A DNA stretch of 64,000 nt from an uncultured Granulosicoccus sp. (GTDB lineage: Bacteria > Pseudomonadota > Gammaproteobacteria > Granulosicoccales > Granulosicoccaceae). The notes under the pieces were generated by a model. The model saw only the letters and a program-made list of their open reading frames with translations. It was not told the origin of the DNA and ran no database searches. Shown here piece by piece: positions 17,799 through 27,171 of this stretch. Numbering within the stretch: position 1 is the stretch's first letter; every line of letters starts with the position of its first letter. The position numbers and the translations under genes were made by a program. Location: the NCBI GenBank assembly GCA_947499955.1, contig CANMQI010000011.1, positions 62,001-126,000 of the forward strand. Reading direction: 5' to 3'.

Positions 17799-18257
17799 TC
17801 AGCCACTCGCCTGATCGTCCAGCGCACCGTCCCAATCAAAGATGACAACGGATTCGGTCAACCGCCCAGCCAGCTCTCGATAGAGGGCATGTGCTGCGGT
17901 ATTGTCGTTTTCCGTGGCGAGCCAGATGCCCTGGCAACCTGAACCCCGGGCATCCTCCATCAACATATGAACCAGTTTTTTGCCTATCCCGCGGCAGCGC
18001 ATGTCTGCAACCACCCCGACTTCGTTGATGAAGAAGGCTGGCTGTTTGTCCGGGTGAAGCAGCACCGTACCCGATGCCATACCGACGACCGTGCTGCCCG
18101 ATGTAGCAAAGACCATCCTGTGTCCGCAGCTATCGACGAACGCCGCCAGTTGATCCGCATCGACTGGATTATCGAACACCTCTGCATCCTGCAACAGCTG
18201 AGCATTATCCGCTCGAAGATGATGGAAATTCAATGAGGTGTCCATGGCCATGTCCAA
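17799..18257 (-). CDS. GNAT-family N-acetyltransferase
   Basis: Acetyl-CoA-dependent N-acetyltransferase of about 152 residues. The GNAT core is visible: FINEVGVVADMRCRGIGKKL (strand 4 and the acetyl-CoA pyrophosphate loop with R-G-x-G-K) and GIWLATENDNTAAHALYREL (motif B). The substrate amine cannot be inferred. Three in-frame ATG codons (18257, 18251, 18245) are possible starts and none has a strong ribosome site. Neighbours give no pathway hint. Confidence 0.88.
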   Translation of the reverse strand: MDMAMDTSLNFHHLRADNAQLLQDAEVFDNPVDADQLAAFVDSCGHRMVFATSGSTVVGMASGTVLLHPDKQPAFFINEVGVVADMRCRGIGKKLVHMLMEDARGSGCQGIWLATENDNTAAHALYRELAGRLTESVVIFDWDGALDDQASG

Positions 18258-18561
18258 CTATTTCTGCAGGTATCAAAGTGCTGCTATCGTCCACCGAGCG
18301 CTTCGACACCAATGGGATGCCGTCAGGCGATATCTGGTGTGAATCGTCTACCGCCAATCATCCTGCCCATCCCGTGCTCATGGCAATTTGCAGAAGTTAC
18401 ATTCGGGCCATGATTGCAGTAATGCAAGGTGAATCCGAATATTTTTCAATGGCTGTTCACCCGCACCCATTGATCGATAGAGTGGATTCGTGACTTGCGT
18501 ACAAGCGCAATTTCCATTCGACAATACGTTTTCAGACGTCAACAGACTGGGAGTGAATAAC
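18258..18561. other. Intergenic stretch before the PRC-barrel gene
   Basis: Read on both strands, this stretch shows no convincing gene, repeat or dyad. It must contain the divergent promoters of the GNAT gene and the exported PRC-barrel gene. GGGAGTGAATAAC just before 18562 supplies a ribosome site. Confidence 0.5.
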
Positions 18562-19098
18562 ATGACACGCATACTGATACCCACATTGATTGCCATGACT
18601 GTCAGCACTGCATCGCTGGCGCAGCAGGCAGCAGAAGCCCCCGAACCAACGCTGGGAGAAATGACCACCAACAGCGCAGAGAAAGCGGTTGGAGAGACAG
18701 AAGCTGCCGCAGAGAACCTCGCTCAACAAGTGGAAGCGACGGATGAGCGCATGCCTACCGACCGCACCCTGTTGCGCCGACCGGCCAATATCGACCGCGC
18801 AGGTTTCATGGTCGCCGACCCCGCTGATCTGACTGCCGAGCGTCTGACCGGAGCGCGAGTATTTACAGCGAACGATGAGGACATTGGTGAAATAGACGAG
18901 CTTTTGCTGAGCGAAGACGGGACGACTGTCGAACAGGTCGTGGTTGATGTCGGTGGCTTTCTCGGCATCGGCGAACACGAAGTTGCCGTAACGATGGAGG
19001 AACTGCACATCATGCGATCCGACGATGGCATGGACTTCCGCGTCTATATGGACGCCACTCAGGAAGAGCTGGAAGCACAGCCTGAGTATGAAGGCTAG
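18562..19098 (+). CDS. Exported PRC-barrel domain protein
   Basis: Protein of 178 residues with a signal peptide (about 1-20, MTRILIPTLIAMTVSTASLA), a low-complexity Ala/Glu/Thr linker (21-75) that looks disordered, and a C-terminal PRC-barrel-like domain starting near ADLTAERLTGARVF, with NDEDIGEIDELLLSEDG, VDVGGFLGIGEHEVAV and LHIMRSDDGM. Exported single PRC-barrel proteins are common in Alpha- and Gammaproteobacteria and often respond to stress; their partners are unknown. A GC-rich hairpin follows the gene. Confidence 0.87.
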   Translation: MTRILIPTLIAMTVSTASLAQQAAEAPEPTLGEMTTNSAEKAVGETEAAAENLAQQVEATDERMPTDRTLLRRPANIDRAGFMVADPADLTAERLTGARVFTANDEDIGEIDELLLSEDGTTVEQVVVDVGGFLGIGEHEVAVTMEELHIMRSDDGMDFRVYMDATQEELEAQPEYEG

Positions 19099-19170
19099 GA
19101 CTGCGGCAGTGTTGTTGCCGCGTTGACGACGCCTCTCGTCATTGGCAGCATTGCATGATTGAGGAATGGA

Positions 19171-19193
19171 GCGCCCACTACCAAGGTGGGCGC
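19171..19193 (+). terminator. Hairpin after the PRC-barrel gene
   Basis: Perfect 8-base stem GCGCCCAC / GTGGGCGC with a 7-base loop, 72 bases after the stop. No T-run follows, so its efficiency as an intrinsic terminator is uncertain. Confidence 0.4.
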
Positions 19194-19281
19194 CTCTGCA
19201 CGTGTCATTACTTCATTCGCAGCTCACGGAGACGGCTGTCGAGTAATCAGGATCAAGACAGAGCCTTCAATGGGATTCCGA

Positions 19282-19340
19282 CTACAGCCGTTGAGCTGAG
19301 GCAACGGCCGTAGCCAGAAGCTGCTGGAGAATCAGCAGCT
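19282..19340 (-). terminator. Two hairpins after the TSP3 repeat gene
   Basis: Just 3' of the large exported gene lie an 8-base perfect stem (AGCTGCTG / CAGCAGCT, 19319-19340) and a 12-base stem with one mismatch (CTACAGCCGTTG / CAACGGCCGTAG, 19282-19313). Their position suits termination or protection of the long transcript, although there is no T-run. Confidence 0.45.
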
Positions 19341-19351
19341 CACTACCATAC

Positions 19352-22150
19352 TCAGAATGCCGAGTTGGCCCAACGCCAGGCGTAACCATAATCGTTGGTG
19401 GCATTTCTCAGACGATCGCGACTGCGGTCACGATCGCCGAGTCTCAGCGCGATAGTCGCTCGAGCTATTCGCCACTGTGCGCCGCCTGCCGCCGTTGCTG
19501 CCGCAATCTCCTGCTCGGCCAGAGATCGCATGCTATCGAGTATGCCGCTGCTGAGCACATCCAGTTCGGCACGCAGGTCCGCATTCACATAGCGTGAATC
19601 GGCGACGCGCTCGATCTCGTTCAGAGCGAGACTGACATAGGTAAATACACGAGCTCCGTACCGGTTGGACAGCTCGTTTTCTGCTGTCCAGTAGCGGTTG
19701 TTCAGTGCCCAGTCCAGTCTTCTGGACGCGCCGTTCAGAATGCGTCGCACCTGACCATTGGTGTTTGCCGCAATGGCATCGAGTACACCGGAAGCCGCCG
19801 TGACGTCACTGTTGATGCCGGCGCTGGCATTGCCATCCGAGTCATCACAGACATCGCCGAGCCCATCTTCGTCAGCATCTGCCTGATCAGCGTTACTTAC
19901 CGCCGGGCAGTTGTCAATGCTGTCACGTACACCGTCACCATCCTGATCCAGGAACGATTGGTCTGGATCCAGCGGGAACGCATCGTCGACATCCAGTACA
20001 CCATCGTTGTCGTCGTCGGTATCACAGGCATCACCCTGCATATCATTGTCGAAATTGTCCTGATCAGCGTTGCTCACTGCCGGGCAGTTGTCTTCACTGT
20101 CGCGTACACCGTCACCATCCTGATCCAGGAACGATTGGTCTGGATCCAGCGGGAACGCATCGTCGACATCCAGTACACCGTCGTTGTCGTCATCATCATC
20201 ACAGGCATCACCCTGCATATCGTTGTCGAAATTGTCCTGATCAGCGTTGCTTGTTACCGGGCAGTTGTCTTCACTGTCGCGTACACCGTCACTATCCTGG
20301 TCGGCAATCTGGCGGGTAGGGTCCAGCGGGAAGTCATCATCCACATCTGGCGTATTGTCGTTGTCGTCATCCAGATCGCAGACATTACCTTCACCGTCAC
20401 CATCCGTATCAGTCAGGTCTGTACTGTTGACCGTCGGGCAGTTATCGAAAACATCACCGATTCGATCGCCATCGGCATCATCACCGTCCGGCGTATTGTC
20501 ACAAACATCGCCGAAGGCATCTCCGTCGGTATTCTGTTGATTCTCGTTTGCAATGTCCGGGCAGTTGTCTGCTGTTTCGGTCTCGGCATCAAACTGCGGA
20601 ATACCATCGCCATCGCGGTCCGCATCACAGACATCACCAATACCATCCAGATCCGAATCCAGCTGATCGGCGTTCATGATGGCAGGGCAGTTATCGCCCG
20701 CAAGGCCCTCAGTGGCGTCGTCTGGTATGCCGTCACCATCGCTATCGATCACGGGAATATCACCCAGCGTCAATTCGTAAGCACCAATATCGCAGGCATT
20801 CCCGGCATTATCGTCAAAACGGTAAGCTTGCCTTTGATCAACCCCAGGGCAGTCCTCAGCCGTACTTGCATCAATAGCTGGACTGTCGAGAGTCAGTGCC
20901 AGGGTTTGCGTCTGTCCACCATTACTGGCCAACTCACTTGCAACGACGCTATAGATGTCGTCGACAACCGTGAACACGCCCAGGCTGCTGTTACAAGATA
21001 GATCATCAGAGATAGAGGACGTTATCGGAGCAACACTTACTGCGTTGTTGATGACAGCACAGTTGTCAGTCGCCCCATTCAGACCCTTGTTGCCACCGAC
21101 AATCGAACTGATGAATTCCAGGCCATTGAAAAAATTTGCCTGGGACAGAATCCCGCCGCCGCCAGAACCACTGGTAGCCGTATTGTTGACAATCGTGCTG
21201 TATTCCACTGTGAACTTGACGATCGAAGTGCCTGTTTCTGGTCGCTGCGAGTAGATCGCACCTCCGCCGCTGGCGCTGTTACCAAACAGGGTCGAGTTCA
21301 CTACTGACAGCCGCCTTGAGCGAGACCAGATGCCTCCACCCAGATTGGTCGCTGAGTTGCCGGTGAACAGACTGCGATTGACGCCCACGTCATCCGTATT
21401 GAAAACGTCGTCATAGAATCCGCCGCCTGCATTGGCTCGGTTACTGTCGAACAGAGAACCTGTGATGTAGGAACGGGCGTTGGTATAGACCGCACCACCT
21501 CGCCCGGCGGTTCCGGCGAAGGTGGAAACGGCTGTATTCCCGATGAAATCCGAGTTCCAGATACTCATGTAGGCCGTGGCTCTGACCGCCCCACCGGAAC
21601 CATTACCTACAACCTCATTGTTCTGAAAGCTGGAATATCGGATGTTGATCTGCCAGCCGGCCTCTATCGCCCCACCACCGCTGTTATTGGTACCGACATT
21701 ACCTGCGTTGAAGCGACCATTTCGCATCACCAGTTCTTCAAAATGAACAGAGCTTTCGGTGATAGTCGGTGACACACCGGGTGGTGCGTTGACTTTCACC
21801 AGCCTGAAATCCGGCGTACCTGGCGCGGTACTGCGCTCGATGGTGCCGTTCTGTATCCAGGTGTGATTGGTATTAGCGTCATCGGTCTCCGGCTCTGCCT
21901 GAACGACCAGACCACTTTGCGTGCCGGGCTGAGGTGCTGTCAGGGTAAAGACCTTGCCCTGCAGATCAATGTAATCCGTCTCGCCATTGGTGGCTGACGC
22001 GTCCAATGCGGCCTGCAAGGCTGCCACATCACCTTCAGGGATGAGGAAGGTCTCGGCGTGCAGGGAGTGACTACAAGCGAGCGCCACTGCGCTGGTGGCA
22101 AGCAACCGAAAGACGGTGCCGATACGAGGGTCAGACATGCAATATTCCAT
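19352..22150 (-). CDS. Exported beta-helix protein with thrombospondin type 3 repeats
   Basis: Large exported protein of 932 residues. A signal peptide (about 1-30, cleaved near SLHAETF) is followed by a right-handed beta-helix-like region with repeated GGG and N-S motifs (about 60-390), and then CDIGAYEL (about 450), the closing motif of the choice-of-anchor Q type. Next come acidic DxDxDG calcium-binding TSP3 repeats (about 465-775) with DNCP and GDxCD pairs. A final domain of about 150 residues is helical and of unknown type. Two 59-residue blocks in the TSP3 part are nearly identical, which shows recent duplication. It probably sits on the surface or in the medium as a calcium-stiffened protein. 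An in-frame ATG at 22138 (MSDPRIG) may be the true start. Confidence 0.88.
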   Translation of the reverse strand: MEYCMSDPRIGTVFRLLATSAVALACSHSLHAETFLIPEGDVAALQAALDASATNGETDYIDLQGKVFTLTAPQPGTQSGLVVQAEPETDDANTNHTWIQNGTIERSTAPGTPDFRLVKVNAPPGVSPTITESSVHFEELVMRNGRFNAGNVGTNNSGGGAIEAGWQINIRYSSFQNNEVVGNGSGGAVRATAYMSIWNSDFIGNTAVSTFAGTAGRGGAVYTNARSYITGSLFDSNRANAGGGFYDDVFNTDDVGVNRSLFTGNSATNLGGGIWSRSRRLSVVNSTLFGNSASGGGAIYSQRPETGTSIVKFTVEYSTIVNNTATSGSGGGGILSQANFFNGLEFISSIVGGNKGLNGATDNCAVINNAVSVAPITSSISDDLSCNSSLGVFTVVDDIYSVVASELASNGGQTQTLALTLDSPAIDASTAEDCPGVDQRQAYRFDDNAGNACDIGAYELTLGDIPVIDSDGDGIPDDATEGLAGDNCPAIMNADQLDSDLDGIGDVCDADRDGDGIPQFDAETETADNCPDIANENQQNTDGDAFGDVCDNTPDGDDADGDRIGDVFDNCPTVNSTDLTDTDGDGEGNVCDLDDDNDNTPDVDDDFPLDPTRQIADQDSDGVRDSEDNCPVTSNADQDNFDNDMQGDACDDDDDNDGVLDVDDAFPLDPDQSFLDQDGDGVRDSEDNCPAVSNADQDNFDNDMQGDACDTDDDNDGVLDVDDAFPLDPDQSFLDQDGDGVRDSIDNCPAVSNADQADADEDGLGDVCDDSDGNASAGINSDVTAASGVLDAIAANTNGQVRRILNGASRRLDWALNNRYWTAENELSNRYGARVFTYVSLALNEIERVADSRYVNADLRAELDVLSSGILDSMRSLAEQEIAAATAAGGAQWRIARATIALRLGDRDRSRDRLRNATNDYGYAWRWANSAF
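19931..20284 (-). repeat. 177-bp tandem duplication inside the TSP3 gene
   Basis: The block beginning ACCGTCACCATCCTGATCC at 19931 returns at 20108, exactly 177 bases (59 codons) later, with few differences. A third, more divergent copy continues from about 20285. Each unit encodes two to three DxDxDG calcium-binding turns, so copy number changes would lengthen or shorten the stalk without breaking the frame. Confidence 0.85.
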
Positions 22151-22279
22151 TGATAGCGTAAGTGCGCCGGCAGAATAGCAATATCTTCTTGTCAGTGTTA
22201 CTTCAATGGCTTGTGTTTGTGGCTTGAAGACAAAAGTTCACAGCGACTTTCCCTGAATTTGAGAATCAAGTCACACAAA

Positions 22280-22307
22280 CAAAAAAAAAGCGGGCATATA
22301 GCCCGCT
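22280..22307 (-). terminator. Rho-independent terminator of the sugar ABC operon
   Basis: On the minus strand a 7-base stem AGCGGGC / GCCCGCT with a 5-base loop is followed directly by a run of T (nine A on the + strand, 22281-22289). It lies about 70 bases after the stop of the last permease gene and fits a strong intrinsic terminator for the four-gene transcript. Confidence 0.9.
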
Positions 22308-22375
22308 ACCTCTGCATCAGGGCCAGTGCTCCGAACGAATATCAATCGCACCCCTTGAACAGCAGATAACTGATC

Positions 22376-23395
22376 CTATTCCGCCTTCTCCAACTGCATT
22401 CCCGTTGCAGTCCGCCGCTTTGCCACCCGCATCTGCAACAGAATCACCAGAAACAGAAACGCCCCGCGAATCACCTGCTGCCAATAGGCACTCAGGGAAA
22501 TGGTGCCACGACCATTCTCGAAATTCAGGATATTGAACACCAGGCCCAGCAGCAGCGCACCGATGACTGTGGCCGTAATGGAGCCCAGCCCGCCGGTCAG
22601 CAATGTGCCACCGACCACCACCGAGGCAATGGCAGACAGCTCCCAGCCCACCCCTTCCAATGGCTGCCCGGCACCAAAGCCCGAGGCCAGAAAGACGCCG
22701 GCAAGGCCGGCACAGCCACCACTGAACAGGTAGGCGAATGCCTTGGCCCGGCCCACTTCCAGGCCCATCAGGGACGACGCTTCCTCACCGCCGCCAACCG
22801 CCAGCAGAGTCCGGCCAAGGGAGGTACGCTCCAGCACGATCCACGCAATGATCGCCACGACCAGCACGATGAGAATGCTCCACGGCACAAGATTGAACGC
22901 CTTCTCCATACCCAGTTTGGTGAAGTTGCTGCCCCAGTCCACCGCGATGGTCTCGGCACCACTGAGCACCAGAGAGCCACCCTTGGCACCGAGCAAGGTG
23001 GCCAATGTGGCAATGAAGGGCGGCACCCGGAGCGCCAGGATGATGAACGCATTCAGCGCCCCGAAGGCCACTCCGGCAAGAATGCCGGCAGGCAGGGTAA
23101 CCTGCAGGCCATAAGGGCTGAGGTAGGCGGCACAGACGGAACTGAAGGCGGCCACCGAGCCCACCGACAGATCTATACCGCCGGTAATGATCACCAGGCA
23201 CATGCCGATGGAAATCAGGATGAACATGGCGTTGTAGTTCAGAAAGGAGGCGATGTTGTAGGCGCCCCCGAAATTCTCGTAGCGCAGCAGCCCGAACACA
23301 ATCAGACAGATCAGCGCCAGGAACACACCCACCGTCTGGCCACTCCCGCGCAGCAGGGGGCGCAGGTCGAACGCATCTTCGGTTGACTGATTCAT
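22376..23395 (-). CDS. yjfF: Sugar ABC transporter permease (YjfF-like)
   Basis: Inner-membrane permease of 339 residues, RbsC/BPD_transp_2 type, with eight to ten membrane segments. The family motif ITGGIDLSVGSV is present, along with ELSAIASVVVGGTLLTGG, which matches the cytoplasmic loop that contacts the ATPase. Gene order (binding protein, ATPase, permease, permease) and similarity to E. coli YjfF suggest a galactofuranose or related furanose importer; the sugar cannot be proven from sequence. The start overlaps the stop of the preceding permease gene (ATGA), so translation is coupled. Confidence 0.85.
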   Translation of the reverse strand: MNQSTEDAFDLRPLLRGSGQTVGVFLALICLIVFGLLRYENFGGAYNIASFLNYNAMFILISIGMCLVIITGGIDLSVGSVAAFSSVCAAYLSPYGLQVTLPAGILAGVAFGALNAFIILALRVPPFIATLATLLGAKGGSLVLSGAETIAVDWGSNFTKLGMEKAFNLVPWSILIVLVVAIIAWIVLERTSLGRTLLAVGGGEEASSLMGLEVGRAKAFAYLFSGGCAGLAGVFLASGFGAGQPLEGVGWELSAIASVVVGGTLLTGGLGSITATVIGALLLGLVFNILNFENGRGTISLSAYWQQVIRGAFLFLVILLQMRVAKRRTATGMQLEKAE

Positions 23396-24393
23396 TCGCG
23401 ACGCCCCTGTTGCAGTGCCACCGCAGCGACGATGATGCCTGCCTTGGCAATCAAGGCCACTTCATCCTCGATACCATTGGCCAGCAAGGTGTACTTCACC
23501 AGCTGAATGATCACCGCTCCCAACAAGGCACCGAATACCGGCGCCCGCCCGCCCTGCAGCAAGGCACCACCAACCACGGCGGCAGCGATGGCATCAAGCT
23601 CCATCAGATTGCCATTGCGGGCAGCATCGGAGGCCGAGTTGATGGCCACGACCACCAGACCGGCAATACCGGACAGGAAGGCGCAGATGATATAGACGCT
23701 GATCTTGACCCGCCGAACCGGCACACCCGACAACTCAGCGGCGCGCTCGTTGCCCCCGACGGCCAGCAGATGACGCCCGTGAATGGTTCGTGTCACCAGC
23801 CAGAATGCAACAGCGGCAATGGCAACTGCCAGCCACCCCTGAAACGGCAAGCCGAATACACGCCCGGTTCCCAGATAGCTGAAGGCAGGATTACTGAAGG
23901 TCTGCAGATTGCCGTTGGTCAGCACCTGCGCAATACCCCGACCGGAGATGAACAGGATCAAGGTGGCAATGATCGGCTGCACGCGCAGCACACTGATCAT
24001 GATGCCGTTGAACAGGCCACAGGCCATGGCAGCCACCAACGGCAATGCAATGGCGAGCATCAGCCCGATGACCGGATTGGCCAGGCCAAAGGCCGAGCCG
24101 AAGATCAAGGGGGCCAGCGCCCCGGCAAGCGCCATCACGGCACCCACCGACAGGTCGATTCCTCCCGTGGCAATGACCAGAGTCATGCCCACAGCCACAA
24201 TGGCAATGGTGGCAACCTGGCTGATATTGACAAACAGGGTCTGCCACTGCAGAAAATTCGGTGTAATCAGGATATTGACCAGCAGCAGCACTGCCAGTGC
24301 AACCAGGGTGCCGTAGCGGCCCAGCAGACTTCGCCAGGCAACGCCCTTGCTCGAGTCCTTACCCACCGCAGGGGATGCAACGCTCATATTCAA
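23392..24393 (-). CDS. ytfT: Sugar ABC transporter permease (YtfT-like)
   Basis: Second permease of the importer, 333 residues, with GMTLVIATGGIDLSVGAVMA, LRVQPIIATLILFISGRG and ELDAIAAAVVGGALLQGG. These closely follow E. coli YtfT as I remember it. It would form a heterodimeric channel with the YjfF-like protein. Its start overlaps the end of the ATPase gene by four bases (ATGA) and its end overlaps the next permease start in the same way, so the three genes form one coupled unit. Confidence 0.85.
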   Translation of the reverse strand: MNMSVASPAVGKDSSKGVAWRSLLGRYGTLVALAVLLLVNILITPNFLQWQTLFVNISQVATIAIVAVGMTLVIATGGIDLSVGAVMALAGALAPLIFGSAFGLANPVIGLMLAIALPLVAAMACGLFNGIMISVLRVQPIIATLILFISGRGIAQVLTNGNLQTFSNPAFSYLGTGRVFGLPFQGWLAVAIAAVAFWLVTRTIHGRHLLAVGGNERAAELSGVPVRRVKISVYIICAFLSGIAGLVVVAINSASDAARNGNLMELDAIAAAVVGGALLQGGRAPVFGALLGAVIIQLVKYTLLANGIEDEVALIAKAGIIVAAVALQQGRRE

Positions 24394-25931
24394 GACACTC
24401 CCTGCTGAACGTCGGCACCGGGAGCCCGGGCAATGGCGCTGATCAGCGCCTCCTCGGTAATGCCCGGATTACTCATGCGACTGACCGACACGCCGTCCTG
24501 CATCACCACGATGTGATCCGCCCCTTCAACCAGTTCTTCGAATTCCGATGAAATCAACAAGACACCCACACCCTCTTCCACGTGCTCACGAATGATTGCC
24601 TGAATCTCGAACTTCGCACCCACATCCACCCCGCGGGTCGGTTCATCGAGAATCAGCAGCTTCGGGTGAATGGCCAGCCAGCGTGCCAGCAACACCTTCT
24701 GCTGGTTGCCGCCGGACAATTCCCGAATGGGTTGATCCATGTCGTTCAGCTTGATACCCAGCGACTTTATGAATTGCTCAACCAGCTCGCGCTCGCGGGC
24801 GCGGTCGATACGGCCGTGCCGGGTCAAGGCCGGCAACAGGGCCAGGGTCAGGTTCTCGCGGACCGACATGTCCGGAATGATGCCTTCAGCCTTGCGATCC
24901 TCGGTCAGAAAACCAATGCCACTGGCAATGGCGGCCGCCGGTGTTGTCGGTGGTGCACTATTGCCGGCAAATTCGAGCGTACCCGCACTCAGACTGTCAG
25001 CACCGAATATCGCACGCGCCGCCTCGGTTCGCCCGGAACCCAGCAATCCGCCAAGCCCGACAATCTCCCCTGAGCACACCGCCAGATCCAGGGAGCGCAG
25101 GCGGCGATTGGTGGCCACGCCCTTCGCTTCGAAAACCAGTTCGCCGGCGGTATTCGAACCTCCACCCAGTTCGGTCATGCCGGCTGCCTGAATCTCGCTG
25201 ACATCACGCCCCAGCATCTCGGCAATCAGCGATGTCTTGTCAGTGTCACCAATGGCATGATCTGCAATGGTGGCACCATCTCGCATGATGGTCACACGAT
25301 CACAAACGGTAAACAGTTCGTCGAGAAAATGGGACACGTAGAGCACCGAGGTACCCGCTGCCCGTAGACGATTGACCACGGAGAACAGAACGGCGACCTC
25401 TCTCTCGTCCAGCGAGGATGTCGGCTCATCCATGATGACCAGCTGCGCCTCCAGTGACACAGCGCGCGCAATGGCCACCAGTTGCTGAATGGCCGTGGAA
25501 TACTCCCCCAGCGGCGCATGTACATCCACGTCGATACCAAAATCTGTCAGGATCCTGCGCGTCTTTGCATGTGCCGCACGCCAGTTGATCAAGCCAAGTC
25601 GGGTGCGTGGCTCATAACCCAGAATGACGTTCTCTGTGACGCTTCTGAGCGGCACCAGAGTCAGTTCCTGATAGATGGTGGAAATACCGGCCGCCTGGGC
25701 CTCGCGCGGGGATGCCACGCGCAGGGGCCGTCCTGCAAAATTCACCTCACCGGCGTCACGCATGTAGACGCCAGTGAGTATCTTGATCAGGGTGGACTTG
25801 CCAGCCCCGTTCTGACCGATCAGACCGTGCACTTCACCCGGCCCGACAGTGAGCGATGCACCGTCCAGTGCCACCGCGCCGGCGAAGGACTTGGCAATGC
25901 CGCGCATCGCCAACAATGGTGCATCACTCAC
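24390..25931 (-). CDS. ytfR: Sugar ABC transporter ATPase, two ATP-binding cassettes (YtfR-like)
   Basis: Fused double ATPase of 513 residues, the usual form for ribose/galactose-type importers. The N-terminal cassette has Walker A GQNGAGKSTLIK and Walker B LVIMDEPTSSLD. The C-terminal cassette has a degenerate Walker A (GLLGSGRTEAARAIFG), the signature LSGGNQQKVLLARWLA and Walker B LLILDEPTRGVD. It powers the two permeases encoded downstream. The gene starts five bases after the binding-protein stop. Confidence 0.92.
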   Translation of the reverse strand: MSDAPLLAMRGIAKSFAGAVALDGASLTVGPGEVHGLIGQNGAGKSTLIKILTGVYMRDAGEVNFAGRPLRVASPREAQAAGISTIYQELTLVPLRSVTENVILGYEPRTRLGLINWRAAHAKTRRILTDFGIDVDVHAPLGEYSTAIQQLVAIARAVSLEAQLVIMDEPTSSLDEREVAVLFSVVNRLRAAGTSVLYVSHFLDELFTVCDRVTIMRDGATIADHAIGDTDKTSLIAEMLGRDVSEIQAAGMTELGGGSNTAGELVFEAKGVATNRRLRSLDLAVCSGEIVGLGGLLGSGRTEAARAIFGADSLSAGTLEFAGNSAPPTTPAAAIASGIGFLTEDRKAEGIIPDMSVRENLTLALLPALTRHGRIDRARERELVEQFIKSLGIKLNDMDQPIRELSGGNQQKVLLARWLAIHPKLLILDEPTRGVDVGAKFEIQAIIREHVEEGVGVLLISSEFEELVEGADHIVVMQDGVSVSRMSNPGITEEALISAIARAPGADVQQGVS

Positions 25932-25936
25932 GACGA

Positions 25937-26923
25937 TCAGTACGCTTCGTCGATATGGTCGGCAGCGTTTTCCGCTGTAAAGATACGATCCTGAACCTGC
26001 ACCCAGGGCTCGATATCTTCACCGGCGATATAGCGTTCCATGACGTCACAGGCTACCGGACCAAAGAATGGCGAAGACTCGACCGTCACACCCATCTTGC
26101 CGTCGATGATGGCCTGCAGCGCATCACGAGTACCGTCAATGGATACAACCAGAACGTCTTCACCGGGATTGCGTCCGGCCAGCGTCAGCGCCTGGATGGC
26201 ACCGATGGCCATTTCATCGTTGTGCGCATAGACGATGTTCACATCAGGATGCGCCTGCAGCAGTGTTTCCATGACTTGTCGTCCAAGATCACGCGCAAAA
26301 TCACCAGACTGTGAGGCCACGATGGTCATGTTGTCGTGCTGAGCCATGACGTCATCAAAGCCCTTGCGACGATCGTTTGCCGGTGATGAGCCCGTGGTGC
26401 CTTCCAGCTCCACAATGACCCCTTTCTCACCCTTGAAATTCTCCAGCGTCCATTCGGCAACTCGACGGCCCTGATCAATGAAGTCCGAGCCGAGAAATGC
26501 AACATAGTCACGACCGGCCTGTGCCACATTCGGATCAACCGAGCGATCAACCAGGAAGGTGGGGATGCCTGCCGCCTTGGCTTTCATGACCGCAGGAATC
26601 AGTGGTTTTTCTTCACGCGGAGGCAGAAACAGGATGTCGATGCCCTGCGCAATCATGGAGTCCACATCGGCTACCTGCTTGGCGGCGGAACCCGCAGCGT
26701 CGGTAGCAATCAAGTCCCAGTTACAACTTTCAGCCGTGTCCACGAATGATTGGGTCTCGGCGATGCGCCAAGGGTTGTTGCTCTCCATCTGCGAGAAACC
26801 GACCTTGTAGCGATCCTTCTTCTCGAGCCGGGGCAGGTCCTGTGCGTGCGCTGCACCGGCGGCCACCGCCAGCGCAAGTCCGACCGCGGTGAATACCTGT
26901 GTAAGTCCAGTGTTTTTCATCAT
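25937..26923 (-). CDS. ytfQ: Periplasmic sugar-binding protein (YtfQ-like)
   Basis: Periplasmic binding protein of 328 residues with a signal peptide (about 1-27, ending AAGAAHA) and the two-lobed type I fold. VGFSQMESNNPWRIAETQSF, QGIDILFLPP, VDRSVDP, YAHNDEMAIGAIQAL and VVSIDGTRDALQAI line up with the E. coli galactofuranose-binding protein YtfQ. It should deliver a sugar, probably in furanose form, to the membrane complex encoded downstream. It is the first gene of the operon and is divergent from the GMC oxidoreductase gene. Confidence 0.88.
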   Translation of the reverse strand: MMKNTGLTQVFTAVGLALAVAAGAAHAQDLPRLEKKDRYKVGFSQMESNNPWRIAETQSFVDTAESCNWDLIATDAAGSAAKQVADVDSMIAQGIDILFLPPREEKPLIPAVMKAKAAGIPTFLVDRSVDPNVAQAGRDYVAFLGSDFIDQGRRVAEWTLENFKGEKGVIVELEGTTGSSPANDRRKGFDDVMAQHDNMTIVASQSGDFARDLGRQVMETLLQAHPDVNIVYAHNDEMAIGAIQALTLAGRNPGEDVLVVSIDGTRDALQAIIDGKMGVTVESSPFFGPVACDVMERYIAGEDIEPWVQVQDRIFTAENAADHIDEAY

Positions 26924-27084
26924 TGCCTCTTCATTTCCGTGGGTTTGTTGAACCGCGGAAGAATCTTCGTCCCGTCTCGCGATTTCAGTGATGCATCAAG
27001 ATCACACCGGATTACCGGACGAGAGACGCAAACGCACTCGCCCGATTCGGCAAAATCTCTTGCCGGTTTGGTATGACCATAGTT

Positions 27085-27097
27085 AGAATGCTATTCT
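27085..27097. promoter_or_regulatory. Dyad in the ABC operon / GMC intergenic region
   Basis: The perfect dyad AGAAT-GCT-ATTCT lies in the 248-base gap between the divergent sugar ABC operon and the oxidoreductase gene, 75 bases before the latter. It may be an operator for a regulator encoded elsewhere, since none lies beside it. Its short length makes chance possible. Confidence 0.35.
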
Positions 27098-27171
27098 CAT
27101 TGGGTCGAACGTGTCAACACCCAAAAAAGGACGCCCATTGCCATCGACACATTCCACCGGGAGAGCCCTGC

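Noticed and set aside
19958-21001. Long open frame of 347 codons on the + strand opposite the TSP3 gene
   Set aside because: It is Ile/Val-rich and mirrors the DxDxDG repeats of the minus strand; the minus frame has a signal peptide and recognisable domains.
23383-24408. Open frame of 341 codons opposite the YtfT-like permease
   Set aside because: His/Gln/Asn-rich antisense shadow; the permease on the other strand has complete family motifs.
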